Positions 34,801 through 46,119 of a DNA stretch of 64,000 nucleotides are shown here, piece after piece (position 1 is the first letter of the stretch; each line of letters begins with the position of its first letter). The position numbers were made by a program, and so were the translations under genes. The stretch is from Acanthopleura granulata (lineage: Eukaryota > Mollusca > Polyplacophora > Chitonida > Chitonidae). The stretch covers positions 14,134,408-14,198,407 of the forward strand of contig JABBOT010000011.1 of the NCBI GenBank assembly GCA_016165875.1. Reading direction: 5' to 3'. The notes beneath the pieces were generated by a model. That model was given only the letters and a program-made list of their open reading frames with translations. It did no database searches and was not told the origin of the DNA.

Positions 34801-37800
34801 CCAGATCAGCGAGATTGAAGGAACAGAAACATAAAAACTACACCAAAAGCAGGTGAAAAGAGCGTATAAATTGATTTGCAGGTATAGACTTTAATATTTA
34901 TTTCGACTATTTCTTTCAGGCGAAAATGGTATTTGAAAATATTTATGGGAAGGCCTCTTGGTATCTGTTGTCTTTGCATAGTTGTCAATAATGATGTGAT
35001 GTATTTGAATGTAAATCACCTATTTGTATTCAAACGTCTGTATTTTATCTGAATAATGATAATGTTTATGAATATATTAAAAATATAAATATGATTAAAA
35101 TTCAGGTTGAACACATTTGTTGGATGGAAAGATCAAAATCTAGCGCAGATATATTTATTAAAATTGTGTATCATAGTCATTTTCAACATTATTGCACAAG
35201 GACAATGTATACCAATAGGCAATCACAACACAAAAATCTTTTTAAATATTCTTCTCTCATGAAAGACAAAATCAAAATATATATTAAAAACTCCATCTGC
35301 AAATAAATTTTCACACTCTTTCTTCTCATTTTGGTATCATTTTTGCGTTTTTTTCTCCTTTAAATCAATCGACATCATATTTATTTACCTTATTGGTGTT
35401 TTACAAAATCTAATCGAATAAAATAAAAAATATATACGACATAGAGATGCCAGATGCTAATGTTGGCCTTTAAAATACAGGAAATAGAAGAAATTACATG
35501 CATACCGGAATTCAAGCATTTTTTGGTGGTCTCGTCCGGGCATGTAGTACATATCAGTCCAGCTTTACAGGTCGTCACTTTGTTTATCAATTCATTAAAA
35601 GAGCTGTGTGTACAAGTCTCTCCTTCAGCAACCTTGCCACTGACTGAAAAAGGACAATTATACTAAACTAATAATGTACATATTCCCCACTGACATTTGA
35701 CAAACTGGTCACACATTACCGGTGAACTCCGCTAATGTATTATAATAGTGAATGTATAGCCCCAATGGCGTTAACAGACATATCATTTCATTACACTTAT
35801 TTATTTTTTACTTACTTACTTATTTATGTATTTATTTTAAACTGAGAAAAAATTTTAATGCGTCAACCAAAGTGATGTTTCGAAATAGTTTACATGCAGG
35901 AATATTTTCAATTCTCATAACCATGGTTTTATTTGCATGCGAAATAACCCAGGAAAAGGACAAAAAAATAACAAAATCTATTTTTAACCTAACTTTCCAG
36001 TAATTAAAGGTTTCTTTCTTTTCTTACTCTACAAAATTACACTTGACAACTGTACGATCGTGGAATGACTCCTCATTTAGTCCATTTTGTTGTTCATGTT
36101 AGATTTGGGGTTAAAATGTACGACAAAATTACGTCAAATGGTGCTCATCTTCAGAAATCATTTTGTCAAATTTTGCATAAGATACACACACAGATATCAT
36201 AATTTGTTTGAAGTTAAAGTCACGGTTTAACATTTTCGCAATGCATTTGTCTGACTTCTTTTCACATGTGTGGTTTTTCTTTTGGTGGTATTTTGTTTAA
36301 ATACAGAATACTCTTACCCAGACATTCTCCGTTTACGTTTTGAGTGTGCGCCTTACACTGACATGTAGAACTGGAACATTCCTGGTTAGTCTCCAGGCAA
36401 TCGGCACTGTCATCACATTCGTCGCCAATTGTTTCTGTTAGAAAAAGAAAACAGCTATTGGTAGCGGTCTTGTGGAATCTGTAGGAAGGAACAACACCTC
36501 AGTGACATTCACGCCTGACAAATTTTCGTCCTGACGTAAGGCCGAAACTGGATTCGAATACGCGTTCTCATTGGTCAAACACCGAGGTAAGAATGAACGC
36601 GAATGGAAAGTTGAACACTCAATCCTTTGGTGCCAGTATTCAATACAGATTGCTGTTTTTTCTGACTACCGCCGAAATGTGTCCATAATTGCGCGTGTAG
36701 GTACAAAAAGACAGCAACAAATTCTGATATCGGCATAATATACTATTAGTAATGGTGTGCTTGTAGTGTAAGTAATAGTAACACTAGTACTTTTATCTTT
36801 TACATAGGTAGTAACGCCGATGGATATCGTTTCAGAGCATCACTCCACGCTTATACAAACCGATAGCACAGTGGCAGGAAGCTATGAGTCGATGGAGCGA
36901 AGATACAAAGCGATAGAACGAAGACACTAAAAGATGTCAAATTGACAATCGTTTCATACCATCACCACATCGCTTCTTCTCAACGAAACATCGCTTTGTA
37001 ACCATCGTCTGAGGATGTTACAATAACGTGATGTTGCCCTTCACAGTCTTCCATAGGTATAAGAATGGGTGCCGTAAATCAAAACTTTCTGTAAAAACAA
37101 ATCCTCAGTGAAACAAAGCTCTCGCTAGTACAAACCCTCCTGTAAAGCAAAACTCTCCCCAACTATGAAACCCCTCGAAAAGCAAAACTCTCCCTAACAC
37201 CAAATCCTCCGAGAAAAAAAAACTGGGCCTAATATAAAACAATCCGGAAAGCAAAACCCTCAGGAAAGTTAAACTCTCCCTAACACAAAACCCTCCGGAG
37301 AGCAACACTCTTCTTCATTCAAATCCTCCGTAAAGCAAAACCCGCAGTGTTCCCGTAGAGGCAAAGTCTACTAGTGGTTAGTTATTACTTACTTTCCCTA
37401 CACATTGTTGTGTCCTTTGTTATGTAACCTTTCTTACACGCGCACTTCACGGTTCCGGACACATCCTTGCATTCGACTTTCAAACTAGAGGCAGGTACCC
37501 TATCTGAAGAAAAAAGGAGAAACAAGAGCAAGTAGTGAGCTGTAATATATAATTAACACACAACAAACAAAGAATGTTTTTTGGCTATTAAGTGGGTTAT
37601 TTGACCAGGTTCTGGAACTTAACTTTATTGGTGCTCCAATTTCTTCAAAAGCTGGACGATGGCTGATGGTTGCCCGCGTGGTGGTTTAATACTTTTGTAC
37701 AGAGTGTTAAACACCAATCTATCAGTCAAACACACTAATTCTTCCAAATAATCTCTATGTTATATACTGCCTAAGATTCGAACTTGTATGTGGGTGCTTT

Positions 37801-40800
37801 TACAATGATAATATTAGCTCGACGTGACGCCTTGAAAAAGTATTGTGACATGTTTTGAAATCAATGAATGAAGGGTGTCAATCTTCCACTTAGGTGTAAA
37901 TATTACACACGAGAAAGTAAATAAGTCCAAGTAAGTTTTTTTGTATTTTGAGACAAGCCAACCAACGTTGCGCCATTACCCTAGTGCTTTCGGGAGTGTG
38001 TAAAGAAAGAAGAGGGAAAAGCTAGACAGACACACATGTAAATAGCGGTGTTGACAACTTCTCAGAAGCAATGATCCCCGCTGTCCTTTCCCTTTGCTCA
38101 TGTATGCTGGAACCTTAAGGGTAATGCCACAACGTTTGTTTTTTCCTTTAAAAACAAGTCCTGCTGAAGGGATTTACTTTCTTAATGTGTAACATTTCGC
38201 CACAGTTCTCCGCGTTTGTCATTATTCATTGGTAAGTTTTGAATTTCAACATTGTACCATAGCTCATGCTCACTCACCTCCATAGGTATAACACGTGTGA
38301 GTATTGATTGTGCATTCTTCTCCTAGAGCCTTGTCGTTCGCTCCTTTACAAAGTGAGTTGCCCGTTTTATCGTAGTTATCATTGCAAATAACCGTCTTTG
38401 GTGTTCCCGTGCAAGTTGCTTGTGGAACATCGATCGAGTCATTGTCGGTGCAAGGGTCACCGAGGAATGGATTGGTTGCTAAAAAAAATCAGGCGAAAAG
38501 CGAGGTTTAAGTTTACACGTATTGTGATAACATAGCAGACAATGTGGAAATACCGGAAAAGTGAACATGCCGTACCATACAAATTCTTAAGAATAGAGCA
38601 GAAGTCTGAATTTACCTACACCTGAAAGTAATGGAAGTATGAATTTTGCAAGAGCTAAAAATAACAGAAGTCCGAAATTGCCAACATCTGAAAATAACGA
38701 AAGTCGAACTTTACCCGCACCAGAAAATAACTGTACAGTTAGTGGCCTACTGTTAACCTTTGCATTGGTGCACAACCGGTGGCCTACTTTTATCCTGTGT
38801 ATTATTGTACAACTGGAGGCCTACTGTTATCCTTTGTGTCACTATGCAAATGAAGTCCTATAGTTATCCTTTGTTATACTCCACAACTGGTGGCCAACTG
38901 TTATCCGTTTTATAACGGTCCAACATGTGGTCTACTGTTATCCTTTGTATTATTGTACAACTGCAGGCCTACTGTCATTATACTCGGCATCACGGTACAA
39001 CTGAAGACCCACTGTTATCCTTTATAATATTGTACAGTTGGATGTCTATTGTTATCATTTGTATTACTGTACAACTGGAGGTTTACTGTTATCCTTGGTA
39101 TCACGGTACAACTGCAATGCAACTGTTCATCTGCTACGCTTTCTGTTACTGCACAACTGGTGGTCTCCTGTTACACTTTCTTTTACTGCACAACTCATAG
39201 TTACCTGTTACCTTTTCTGTTACTGCACAACTGGTGGTCTACAGTTACCGTTTGTATCACGTTGCAACTGGTGATCTTCTGTTGCACCTTTTGCTACCGC
39301 TACAGTTTAGTAATATTACTTTACCGCAACAGTATCTCCACAACATTATCTGCATATATTCCTCGTATTTGCAAATTTCTGTTCCCTGAAACAGTCTTGT
39401 ATCATACTTGCCATTGGTGAATTACGAACAGCCTAAAAGCCCTAGGCCCTATGTGGCAGCGTCACTGGTAGGCTGCAGGAAGCCTTTGTTATTACACATG
39501 GTGGGTAACAGGACGAATTTTGTTTTTACATGTACCAGATAACAGGAAGCCTTTTGATATTACATGTGCTAGGTACCAGGACGCCTTGTGGAATCCATTA
39601 CTTCTGGGCCCGCTTCAACTTTCTGACTTCTAATCGAAATATGGAATTCGACATTAGGGTTTATTTTGGGGTTACAGAAATAAAAATTCCGGCTACTTCA
39701 TGAATGTTATCTTAACGTAAATGTTTCAAATTTCAATTGCCCTCACCAGTGCGGTCACCGTGAGTTCAAATCCAGCTAATGCTGGCTTCCTCTCCGGCGG
39801 TACGTGGGAAGGCCTGTCAGCAAACTATGGATCATCTTTGGTTTCCACCAGGTTCTACCCGGTTTAATCCCACAGTAATGCCCTGGCATAAGTGAAACTT
39901 TATTGACTTAAAATACCAATCAAATAAATAACTAAATCAAAATATTAGCTGTCAGTACCAGTAAACCAGGTTTAACGTATTGACTTAAAAGCAGGAATGG
40001 CTTTGGAGAATCGGCAAGTTGGGCCATAAAACGCCACATCGGTTTCAGACCTAAACAGTTTACTTTAAGATTTCGTATTACTGTACCACCTTGTGCACTA
40101 CTTCAACTGTTTATTCCTCTAATACAAGTTATAATCTCTACCAGGTTTTTGTTGGTTTTAATGATGACTTTGCATATATAAGCATAATTATAATAACATC
40201 CATGAAAGGAAAAAGAGATCTTACATGTCGCCTCACAGGTCGTGGTATACGTTTGTCCATCTTTACAGCCACATCTTCCCTTGGTGCAGGGAGTGAAGCC
40301 AAAATTGCATTGGAGACCCTTGTTGTCAACGCAGTCTGCGGTCTCTGTGCACGGCTCGCCATATCCCGCAGCTAGAAAATAAAGGGTGAGAAGTTAACAG
40401 TTAATGTTGGCGTCAGTGTCAGAAAATGACGACAGAATTTGAGATCCCCCTATGACTGCAATGAAGAACAGTTCACCTTTATAAAAACGGCGGATGGGTC
40501 CCGAGTTGGGATAAAAAACCACCGCCTCAGTAATGTAGAGCCGTAGTAGGAATCGAACCAGCGACCTCAGTCGTCCAGGTTTATTCGCATGCGGGATAAG
40601 AGTGCCCTCAAATAAATGAACGAAAAGCGTATTTTCATTTCTTATTTTATGTAAACTTTGATTATGTGAGTGGAAGTTAGGGACCACATTACCACAAACG
40701 TCTAAAATCAGATGCCTGATGCAGTATCTGGCCTCCCCGTGCTGCATTATTTATTTACTTTTACTATTTTTTATTTGAGTCGCTGTTTTACCTCGAACTG

Positions 40801-42228
40801 AAAAATATTTCATACTTCAGCATTGTAGTGGGAGGAAATAGGGCATTGACCATCCGCACGTTGCTGGGAGACTTCCTCAGGTACGGCCGGAGAAGAAGCC
40901 AGCAAAAGCTCACAGAGACCTCATTGCTGAAAGGCTCTTCAGGTAATATGCTGCGATAATCTCTCGGCCATGCACGAAGGCCCCACTATATTTTGAGAAA
41001 TGCCAAGTATGAACTGACAGATAAGAAAATATACAATACCATCAGAGCACGGTAGAGTACAAATGAAATGGCGCCTAAGTTTCTGTGATACGTTTGACGG
41101 AAATCAATGGGGTATGTTTTCCCGCTTAATCGCGACAGATGGTCTGGGATTAAGGGAGCAGTTTTCCCTCTGCAATACATAAGTACATGTACTACCTTAG
41201 CAGTTCACTGTCAAACCGACATCGCGATGACAGGATTTAGGCCCAAAAGACTTCAAGCCACAACGGCATCTATGCTGAAGAAGTTCGCTCGGCCTCAGTC
41301 AATGTGGTGCACCATCGTGTAGCAAAGCATGCCACCCAATGTCAGTTATTAAACTGACATTTTAATGGTTATCAAACAATGGGAAGACAATCTGCATATT
41401 ACATTAATCCTTAATTGGTCGGATGCCCCATAAAGCTACTTTGTTGCCTGCCCTTAAGTTAAAAGTAACATTGCGCTTAGTGTATGAGGATGTCATAATT
41501 ATCTAACAATGAAGGGAGGCCACTCTAACATGTAAGTTGATATATGTGAATATATGCATATCTGGTTACTTCCCCTAGTATGAATTACGCCGTTAGACGT
41601 ATGGTGAGCAGACAACAAAAGTCTATATGATGATACAGTGTGACGTTTATCTCTCAAAACTGGTTGTAGACAATAAGTGCAAAGAGCCTGTTTAACCACG
41701 ATTTCTTTGCTGAAGGAGTTTCCTGAACGCACCCACACATAGCGGAAATAGGCACGGCTTCATGAAATTTTCTGTAAATTTCAGTAAATATTAACATGGA
41801 GTGTTTCTCGACAGAACTTTAGTCACGCACTACATAAGAATAGGGCTACAGTGCTGAAGTAAAAACACGTAAGAACTTTCGTGAAACCGGAACCTGGAAT
41901 TTTGTACTATGTGTTACATCCATTTTCACCATGACGACCTTACTGGTGGACAACACCATGTATCACAGGTAAAGTAAACGGCATTAGGCAACGAAATCTA
42001 CATAATCTCTACATGAATTTAAACTGATCAAAACCATTGATTATGCCTATAAAAATAATGCTGATGCTGCTGCTGCTGCTGATGATGATGATGATGACGA
42101 TGATGCTGATGATGATTATAGTCTTCGCCTTCATCATCTTCAGAATCAGAATATCCAGACTACTCACTTCCCGCATGGGCCAAGTATACATGGGAACCAA
42201 GCAGCAGAATTAGACGTATGGAAACCAT
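31542..42228 (-). CDS. Gene B: EB/EGF-like cysteine-rich protein with Thr-rich stalk and hydrophobic anchor, 11 coding exons
   Basis: Exons on the minus strand: 42228-42168, 40371-40225, 38478-38278, 37503-37393, 36434-36318, 35643-35506, four 39-nt exons (33810-33772, 33454-33416, 33065-33027, 32676-32638) and 31669-31542. They join to 1059 nt, 352 codons plus stop, all introns phase 1. Residues 1-258 match gene A exon for exon with all 28 cysteines kept. Residues 259-310 are a Thr/Pro/Ser stalk of four 13-residue repeats, likely O-glycosylated. Residues 311-352 end in a long hydrophobic stretch that is either one membrane span or a GPI signal, with almost no tail beyond it. Gene C shares this 3' architecture, so it probably predates the A/B duplication. 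Function is unknown. Confidence 0.82.
31870..32555. mobile_element. Insertion element in gene B last intron (short terminal inverted repeats)
   Basis: Ends 'agctctacttg' (31870-31880) and 'caaatagagct' (32545-32555) are inverted repeats. The inside has recurring 'gtccgtccgtctgt'-like blocks and no long frame. It is absent from the matching intron of gene C. Resembles a non-autonomous DNA element. Confidence 0.55.
32638..32676 (-). CDS. Gene B exon 10: 39-nt stalk mini-exon, copy 4
   Basis: Spacing again 389 bp, donor 'gtaagc'. Encodes VPKTVPPTTTESA in phase 1 to 1; it lies at the edge of the tandem block and next to an inserted repeat. Confidence 0.7.
33027..33065 (-). CDS. Gene B exon 9: 39-nt stalk mini-exon, copy 3
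   Basis: Same sequence and splice sites as the copy at 33416, exactly 389 bp away. Encodes VPTTVSTTTTESA in phase 1 to 1. Confidence 0.72.
33416..33454 (-). CDS. Gene B exon 8: 39-nt stalk mini-exon, copy 2
   Basis: Acceptor 'ctattttag', donor 'gtaagc', phase 1 to 1, encoding VPTTVSTTTTESA. It sits 356 bp from the previous mini-exon because that unit is shortened. Confidence 0.72.
33772..33810 (-). CDS. Gene B exon 7: 39-nt stalk mini-exon, copy 1
   Basis: Acceptor 'ctgtcttag', donor 'gtaagc', phase 1 to 1. Encodes VPTTVPTTTTKNA. It is the most divergent of the four and the closest to the single stalk exon of gene C. Confidence 0.72.
33880..34320. repeat. Minisatellite of about 70-75 bp units, gene B intron 6
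   Basis: Units built on 'cagaaggtcggggactggag' and 'caattttctgtgtg'. Homologous block at 57930-58450. Confidence 0.85.
34322..34782. repeat. 145-bp satellite, about three units, at the inverted-arm breakpoint
   Basis: 'gtacatcaggtgac' recurs at 34322, 34466 and 34611, with a partial 'gtgcatcgcgtaat' at 34756. It fills the gap between the minisatellite and the start of the right arm and is not seen at the left arm. Confidence 0.85.
34850..35335. mobile_element. Foldback (palindromic) element in gene B intron 6
   Basis: Counterpart of 14500-15000 in the other arm, with the same inverted ends ('gatttgcaggtatagacttt' at the left and 'aactccatctgcaaat' at the right). Confidence 0.7.
35506..35643 (-). 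CDS. Gene B exon 6: membrane-proximal cysteine module
   Basis: 138 nt, acceptor 'tttttcag', donor 'gtatgc', phase 1 to 1. Same five cysteines as A; E/K, K/E and F/L replacements. The inverted-duplication breakpoint lies in the intron that follows it. Confidence 0.83.
36318..36434 (-). CDS. Gene B exon 5: EB-like module
   Basis: 117 nt, acceptor 'tctaacag', donor 'gtaaga'. Begins KTIGDECDDSADCLETNQEC; six cysteines kept. Confidence 0.85.
37070..37360. repeat. Intron 4 degenerate minisatellite, gene B
   Basis: Counterpart of 12140-12415 in reverse complement (motif 'aaagcaaaactctccc'). Confidence 0.75.
37393..37503 (-). CDS. Gene B exon 4: EGF-like module
   Basis: 111 nt, acceptor 'cttcag', donor 'gtaagt'. 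DRVPASSLKVEC replaces A's DRVGASSGTVEC; the remaining codons are identical at the DNA level. Confidence 0.83.
38278..38478 (-). CDS. Gene B exon 3: second cysteine module
   Basis: 201 nt, acceptor 'ttttttttag', donor 'gtgagt', phase 1 to 1. Six cysteines are kept. Begins TTNPFLGDPCTDNDSIDVPQ; eight replacements from gene A and no silent change. Confidence 0.85.
38720..39300. repeat. Intron 2 minisatellite, gene B
   Basis: Reverse-complement counterpart of 10200-10745, with the same unit order. Confidence 0.85.
39725..39930 (+). mobile_element. SINE in gene B intron 2
   Basis: Inverted-arm counterpart of 9555-9755. Confidence 0.8.
40225..40371 (-). CDS. Gene B exon 2: first cysteine module
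   Basis: 147 nt, acceptor 'attttctag', donor 'gtaaga'. Same seven cysteines as gene A; D/G, L/F and D/G replacements fall between cysteines. Confidence 0.85.
40745..40985 (-). mobile_element. SINE in gene B intron 1
   Basis: Inverted-arm counterpart of 8515-8747. Confidence 0.75.
42055..42130. repeat. Compound trinucleotide microsatellite after gene B exon 1
   Basis: Mixed gct/gat/gac units in intron 1 near the donor, the counterpart of the run at 7362-7430 but expanded and interrupted differently. Confidence 0.8.
42168..42228 (-). CDS. Gene B exon 1: signal peptide
   Basis: 61 nt on the minus strand; ATG at 42228 follows acceptor 'gttcacag', donor gtgagt. It encodes MVSIRLILLLGSHVYLAHAG; the only differences from A are two adjacent codons, AA to GS. 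Confidence 0.8.
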
Positions 42229-44300
42229 CTGTGAACAAAAACAAACAAAACATTTCCAACAAGTGATGTGTTAGGTCACAATTATTTTAGGTCCTAGCAA
42301 TAGATTTCCTACCCATTTAGGTTAATTTAGTGCTGAGAGTTCACTGTTTTCCGGACTAAGTATGATGTGTTGACAATGCGTTTACCACTTGACCACATCA
42401 TATTAGGTGTCGACAATGTATTTACCACTTGACCACGTCACATTAGGTGTTGACAATGAGTTTACCACTTGACCACGTCACATTAGGTATTGGCAATGGA
42501 TTCTTCACCTGAATATTGGAGACAGATTTGCCATCCAACGGTGTCAAATTAGGTAATGAACAGAGATTGTCTACCGATCTTAGCACACTTAAGTACTGAT
42601 ACTGTATTTTCCACCTGATTAGGCCACTTTCACTGTTGGTTGTAGATTTTCCCTCGATTTAGTCACATTAGTTGTGGACGTTAATAAATTTTCTCCATTA
42701 TCTGGTCACATGGTTTGTTGAAAATACACTTGCTGTTCGAAGCTGCATTGAGGCACACTTTGTGCTGCTACTTCCGCGACAGTTCGCCAGTTACACGCCA
42801 ACAGTCGATAGTTTACTCTGGGCCCTGCGGCCTACTTCACCATTACTACTGGACATCATGGTAAGCTTGGAAAATTCTGGAAAATGACGCTGAACAACGA
42901 TCTTTCTAACCCTGTGTTCAAAAGCAAACACTGGCGAACATTGGCAGACAGCACATACGGCTGATGTTATGCTCATATAAGATTGATGAGACCACTACAG
43001 CTCGAGTCTGTTTGTTATGACTTTTACATGTGTATTCTTGAGGTCAGCAGTTTCTTGCGTCGCCAGAAGGGCAAGCATTGCGACACAAACATATATTACA
43101 GTCTTAGTTCGACGAAGTATCATTCTCTAGAACACTGAATGTTTGCACAACCATAGCAGAGGCGACAGCGTGATGGCTGGCAAAAGGTAGCACGGAACCT
43201 AGGAGGCCCGGCCTTTTGGTCAGTTTACCCCAGTTAGGGTTTTATTCCAGCTGTTCGTGTAAATCTTTACAAAGTAACAACTTTCTTGTCCCCATAGCAA
43301 CAATACATATGCCGAATTTGCAAAAATAAATAACTAAATAAATAAAATGCATTTGTCGTCACTGGTCAAGAATTAATCAAATTCCTGCGTTCAAGTCACA
43401 GTAAAATTGCCGTCATGAAAGCTTCGCTATCCTGACGATGGCTCTATCAAGGCTGCAAATACGCTCAGCCAGTCTACTTGTCAAAGGGACTACCTGGTGC
43501 GGTAAAGCTAGCCGCAACTCTGACCCAGAAATTCCATGCGTTCAACTGACAACGGCGTGCCACTAGTATTCACCGGGCTCTTATAGAAAGCAACGCTGTT
43601 TTCTCTCCACATTTCTTTTTTGTTTTTACATAGAAAGCACATATACAGGAAAAAATAAATATCACCTGACATTTTGAAGAAAAACAACAATATGTTCAAA
43701 TACTAGTATAGTCGTGAAATCCACGCTGGTGAAATAAAAGCAATGAAACACTGAAAGGGGAAAAAGAAGAAGCTTGAAGTCTTGGACATGCTTAAACTTC
43801 ATCGCCTGGAAGGCGTAAGTTTCATTTCTTCGAAAGCATATCCCTAACCCATTTGAACACAGCGTTGTTCTCAGTGTATCCGATAGGCATCTTGTCGGTA
43901 AAACAAAATGTTCGAATCCAATATGGCTCGAATTCATCACAAATCAAAAAGAAAAAAGAAAAACACGCAACATTATTCCCATTATCATAAAATTTCAGGA
44001 TGTCACCAGCATCCAGCTTTATGTAATCAATAAGATGTCTGTGCACGAAAGCCACATATGTATTTTTCTTCTTCAAAATGTTTGCAAAGCTGGCGGTTAT
44101 GTTTGTACAAATCACATCAATATTTATCAATGCACAACTCTGTATTTTGTCATTAAGACTTGTGGATTTACAATTTATTTCAACCCCTCTTACGTTTATT
44201 TGTGCACCACCGGGTTCATGTGTGCCTGATTCCTTTGATTATAGAAACCAAATTGGCCACAAATAGGGATATGTTAGCGGGGAGTCTAGAATATGTTACA
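42229..44300 (-). other. Upstream region of gene B within the duplicated arm
   Basis: Counterpart of 5225-7283. It includes several near-repeats around 42350-42520 resembling 'tgacaatgagtttaccactt' (a short tandem block also seen near 7020-7140). No coding capacity was recognised. Confidence 0.5.
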
Positions 44301-45254
44301 TATATGGATTAGTTTTACATTCATAGATTAGTTTCATATCAATGATCGTAGATTAGTTTTAAAATATTATAAAAAATTTCCAAGGCTGCATTTAATGTAC
44401 TTTTAATGTTTCATTTGAATTTTTTTACTAAAATATGTCAAAATCAGTTTTCAACGCTGACAACAAAAGAATGACAGTTTCTGGGATAAAATACTTCCTC
44501 ACAGGAGAAAAGAATGCTTTTCTTACCTTAATTGTCATCATGGATCTCGAATTTTTTCAGACACTAAACTAAACCAAAGTTTAATATCTCCCTATAGTCA
44601 CAATTGCGATTGCCGAAGGACCCTTATACCCGACATATGTAGGTATTTCTAAATGCAAAGTTTTGTTTGTCTCCTAAAATCACCAAGACAGCTTCGCGTT
44701 GTACGTTTGTGTATTTGCTCACTGCCATGGTTTCAACAACAAACCACGTCATTGGGTGGTTTTGTTGCGAAATTCTTCAACAAAGCTCGCATGTTATTGG
44801 CTGATGCTGATCTCTACAAAATGCATAATCGTTTAGTGTTGTGCTGATATAAACAGTAAATTGTCTCCGTGGATACTTTCTTTGAATTGTCATCCTTGTT
44901 GATCTTGATTCTGAATTGCTCTGTGACATGTTTTACCACACATAGCACTCCAAAATGGTGCATATACAGAAACACCGTTATTGCTCTATTTCTTCAATTT
45001 TCAATTTTTTATTCAACAATGTATTTTGCAAATATTTTGTGATAAATATAAACAACAAAAGTATATAAAATGTAGAATCAGTTCAAGTGACTATAGTCCA
45101 AGTTACATCTGAGAGTAAAGCTCAGTGAGCTTGTTCCATCCCAAGATAAATAAAATTGAAGAACTGCGTACATAAAATATACAAATCATAATCTACAGGC
45201 GAAAGTACATATATTCACATGAGAACATCCTATGTGCATAAAATGATATACATA

Positions 45255-45614
45255 CATCATATATATATATCTCTTTAACGTGGGAAAAACGGGGTTAATT
45301 ATTTCCCAGGAGAAATTCTTTTATTTACCTGAAAGTAGTGATCTTGAAGAAATAGATTTAAGCGAAGGTAAGAGTTTATTCCATTTTCGGATACAGGTGC
45401 GTTTTAAAGGGTGGCTGGCTGAGGTTGAGTGAAAGAAAGGTTGGTAGAGGTTGTGGAGATTCGATCTTGTGGGATGACAGTGTATTTCATTCCGTCTTCT
45501 GAATTGGTGACGAAAGTTGACAGGGAGCTTGTATGGGTGATGTATGAATTTCTGAGCTTGTAAGACTACACAGAAAGCGTTTAGCTTAAAGATGTCAAGT
45601 CTTTTTAACTTCAT
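45255..45614 (-). mobile_element. LINE 3' fragment, array unit 1
   Basis: Minus-strand frame of 97 aa with KRTCIRKWNKLLPSLKSISS and SGK, plus an upstream RRRNEIHCHPTR. This matches the usual C-terminal pattern of non-LTR reverse transcriptases (basic residues, then WNxLP). The rest of the element is missing. Confidence 0.6.
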
Positions 45615-46036
45615 AAATACAGGTTCAGTGCGTTGAAGTCTAGGTGATAGTTCTCACTCTGAGAGCTCGTGTTTGGAAAAGATACAGGGGTTTAAGATGA
45701 CTTGGAAATGTATCCTCCTATAAAGGCTTTGCATAATAGAAATAAGGGTAATGAAGAAAAAAATACATAATGTATAATGTTTTTTATTGACAATATTTTT
45801 GATATGATGCACAATAGCAATATTTCTGGATATCTTTTTACTTGTTTAAATTAAGTGCGATCTTTGTCATTTATAGTAATACCCAGGGATTTATCTTCAT
45901 GGATGATATCGAGTTTTATAGAGTTTATGGTCAAATGTGGAACACTGGCTGAAATTTGTATCAGATATTTTGTTTCATTTACATTTAATGAGAGGCAATA
46001 TGCGTATTGCTACTCCAGAATATTACTTAGCTCCTT

Positions 46037-46119
46037 GGCCTCCGTGGCTCAGTCGGTTAGCGCGCTATCGCGGCACAATGACCCCAAGCCTCCCATCAGT
46101 GCAGTCGCTGTGAGTTCAA
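46037..46119 (+). mobile_element. SINE head only, array unit 1
   Basis: 'ggcctccgtggctcagtcgg' to 'gtcgctgtgagttcaa', then an abrupt change to 'catgcgacaaataaaacc'. Confidence 0.88.

Larger units (their letters stand above)
34783..44300 (-). repeat. Right arm of large inverted duplication (carries gene B exons 1-6)
   Basis: Reverse-complement counterpart of 5225-15055, about 9.5 kb; the arms are separated by about 19.7 kb. It lacks the roughly 530-bp insertion found in gene A intron 5 and has about 160 bp extra in intron 4 (about 36630-36790). The 2.36-kb tandem array begins directly at its outer edge. Confidence 0.92.

Noticed and set aside
46037..46119. tRNA-like sequences in SINE heads throughout the window
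   Set aside because: They have A/B-box-like parts but are SINE 5' ends with degenerate anticodon and acceptor arms, so they are not called as tRNA genes.
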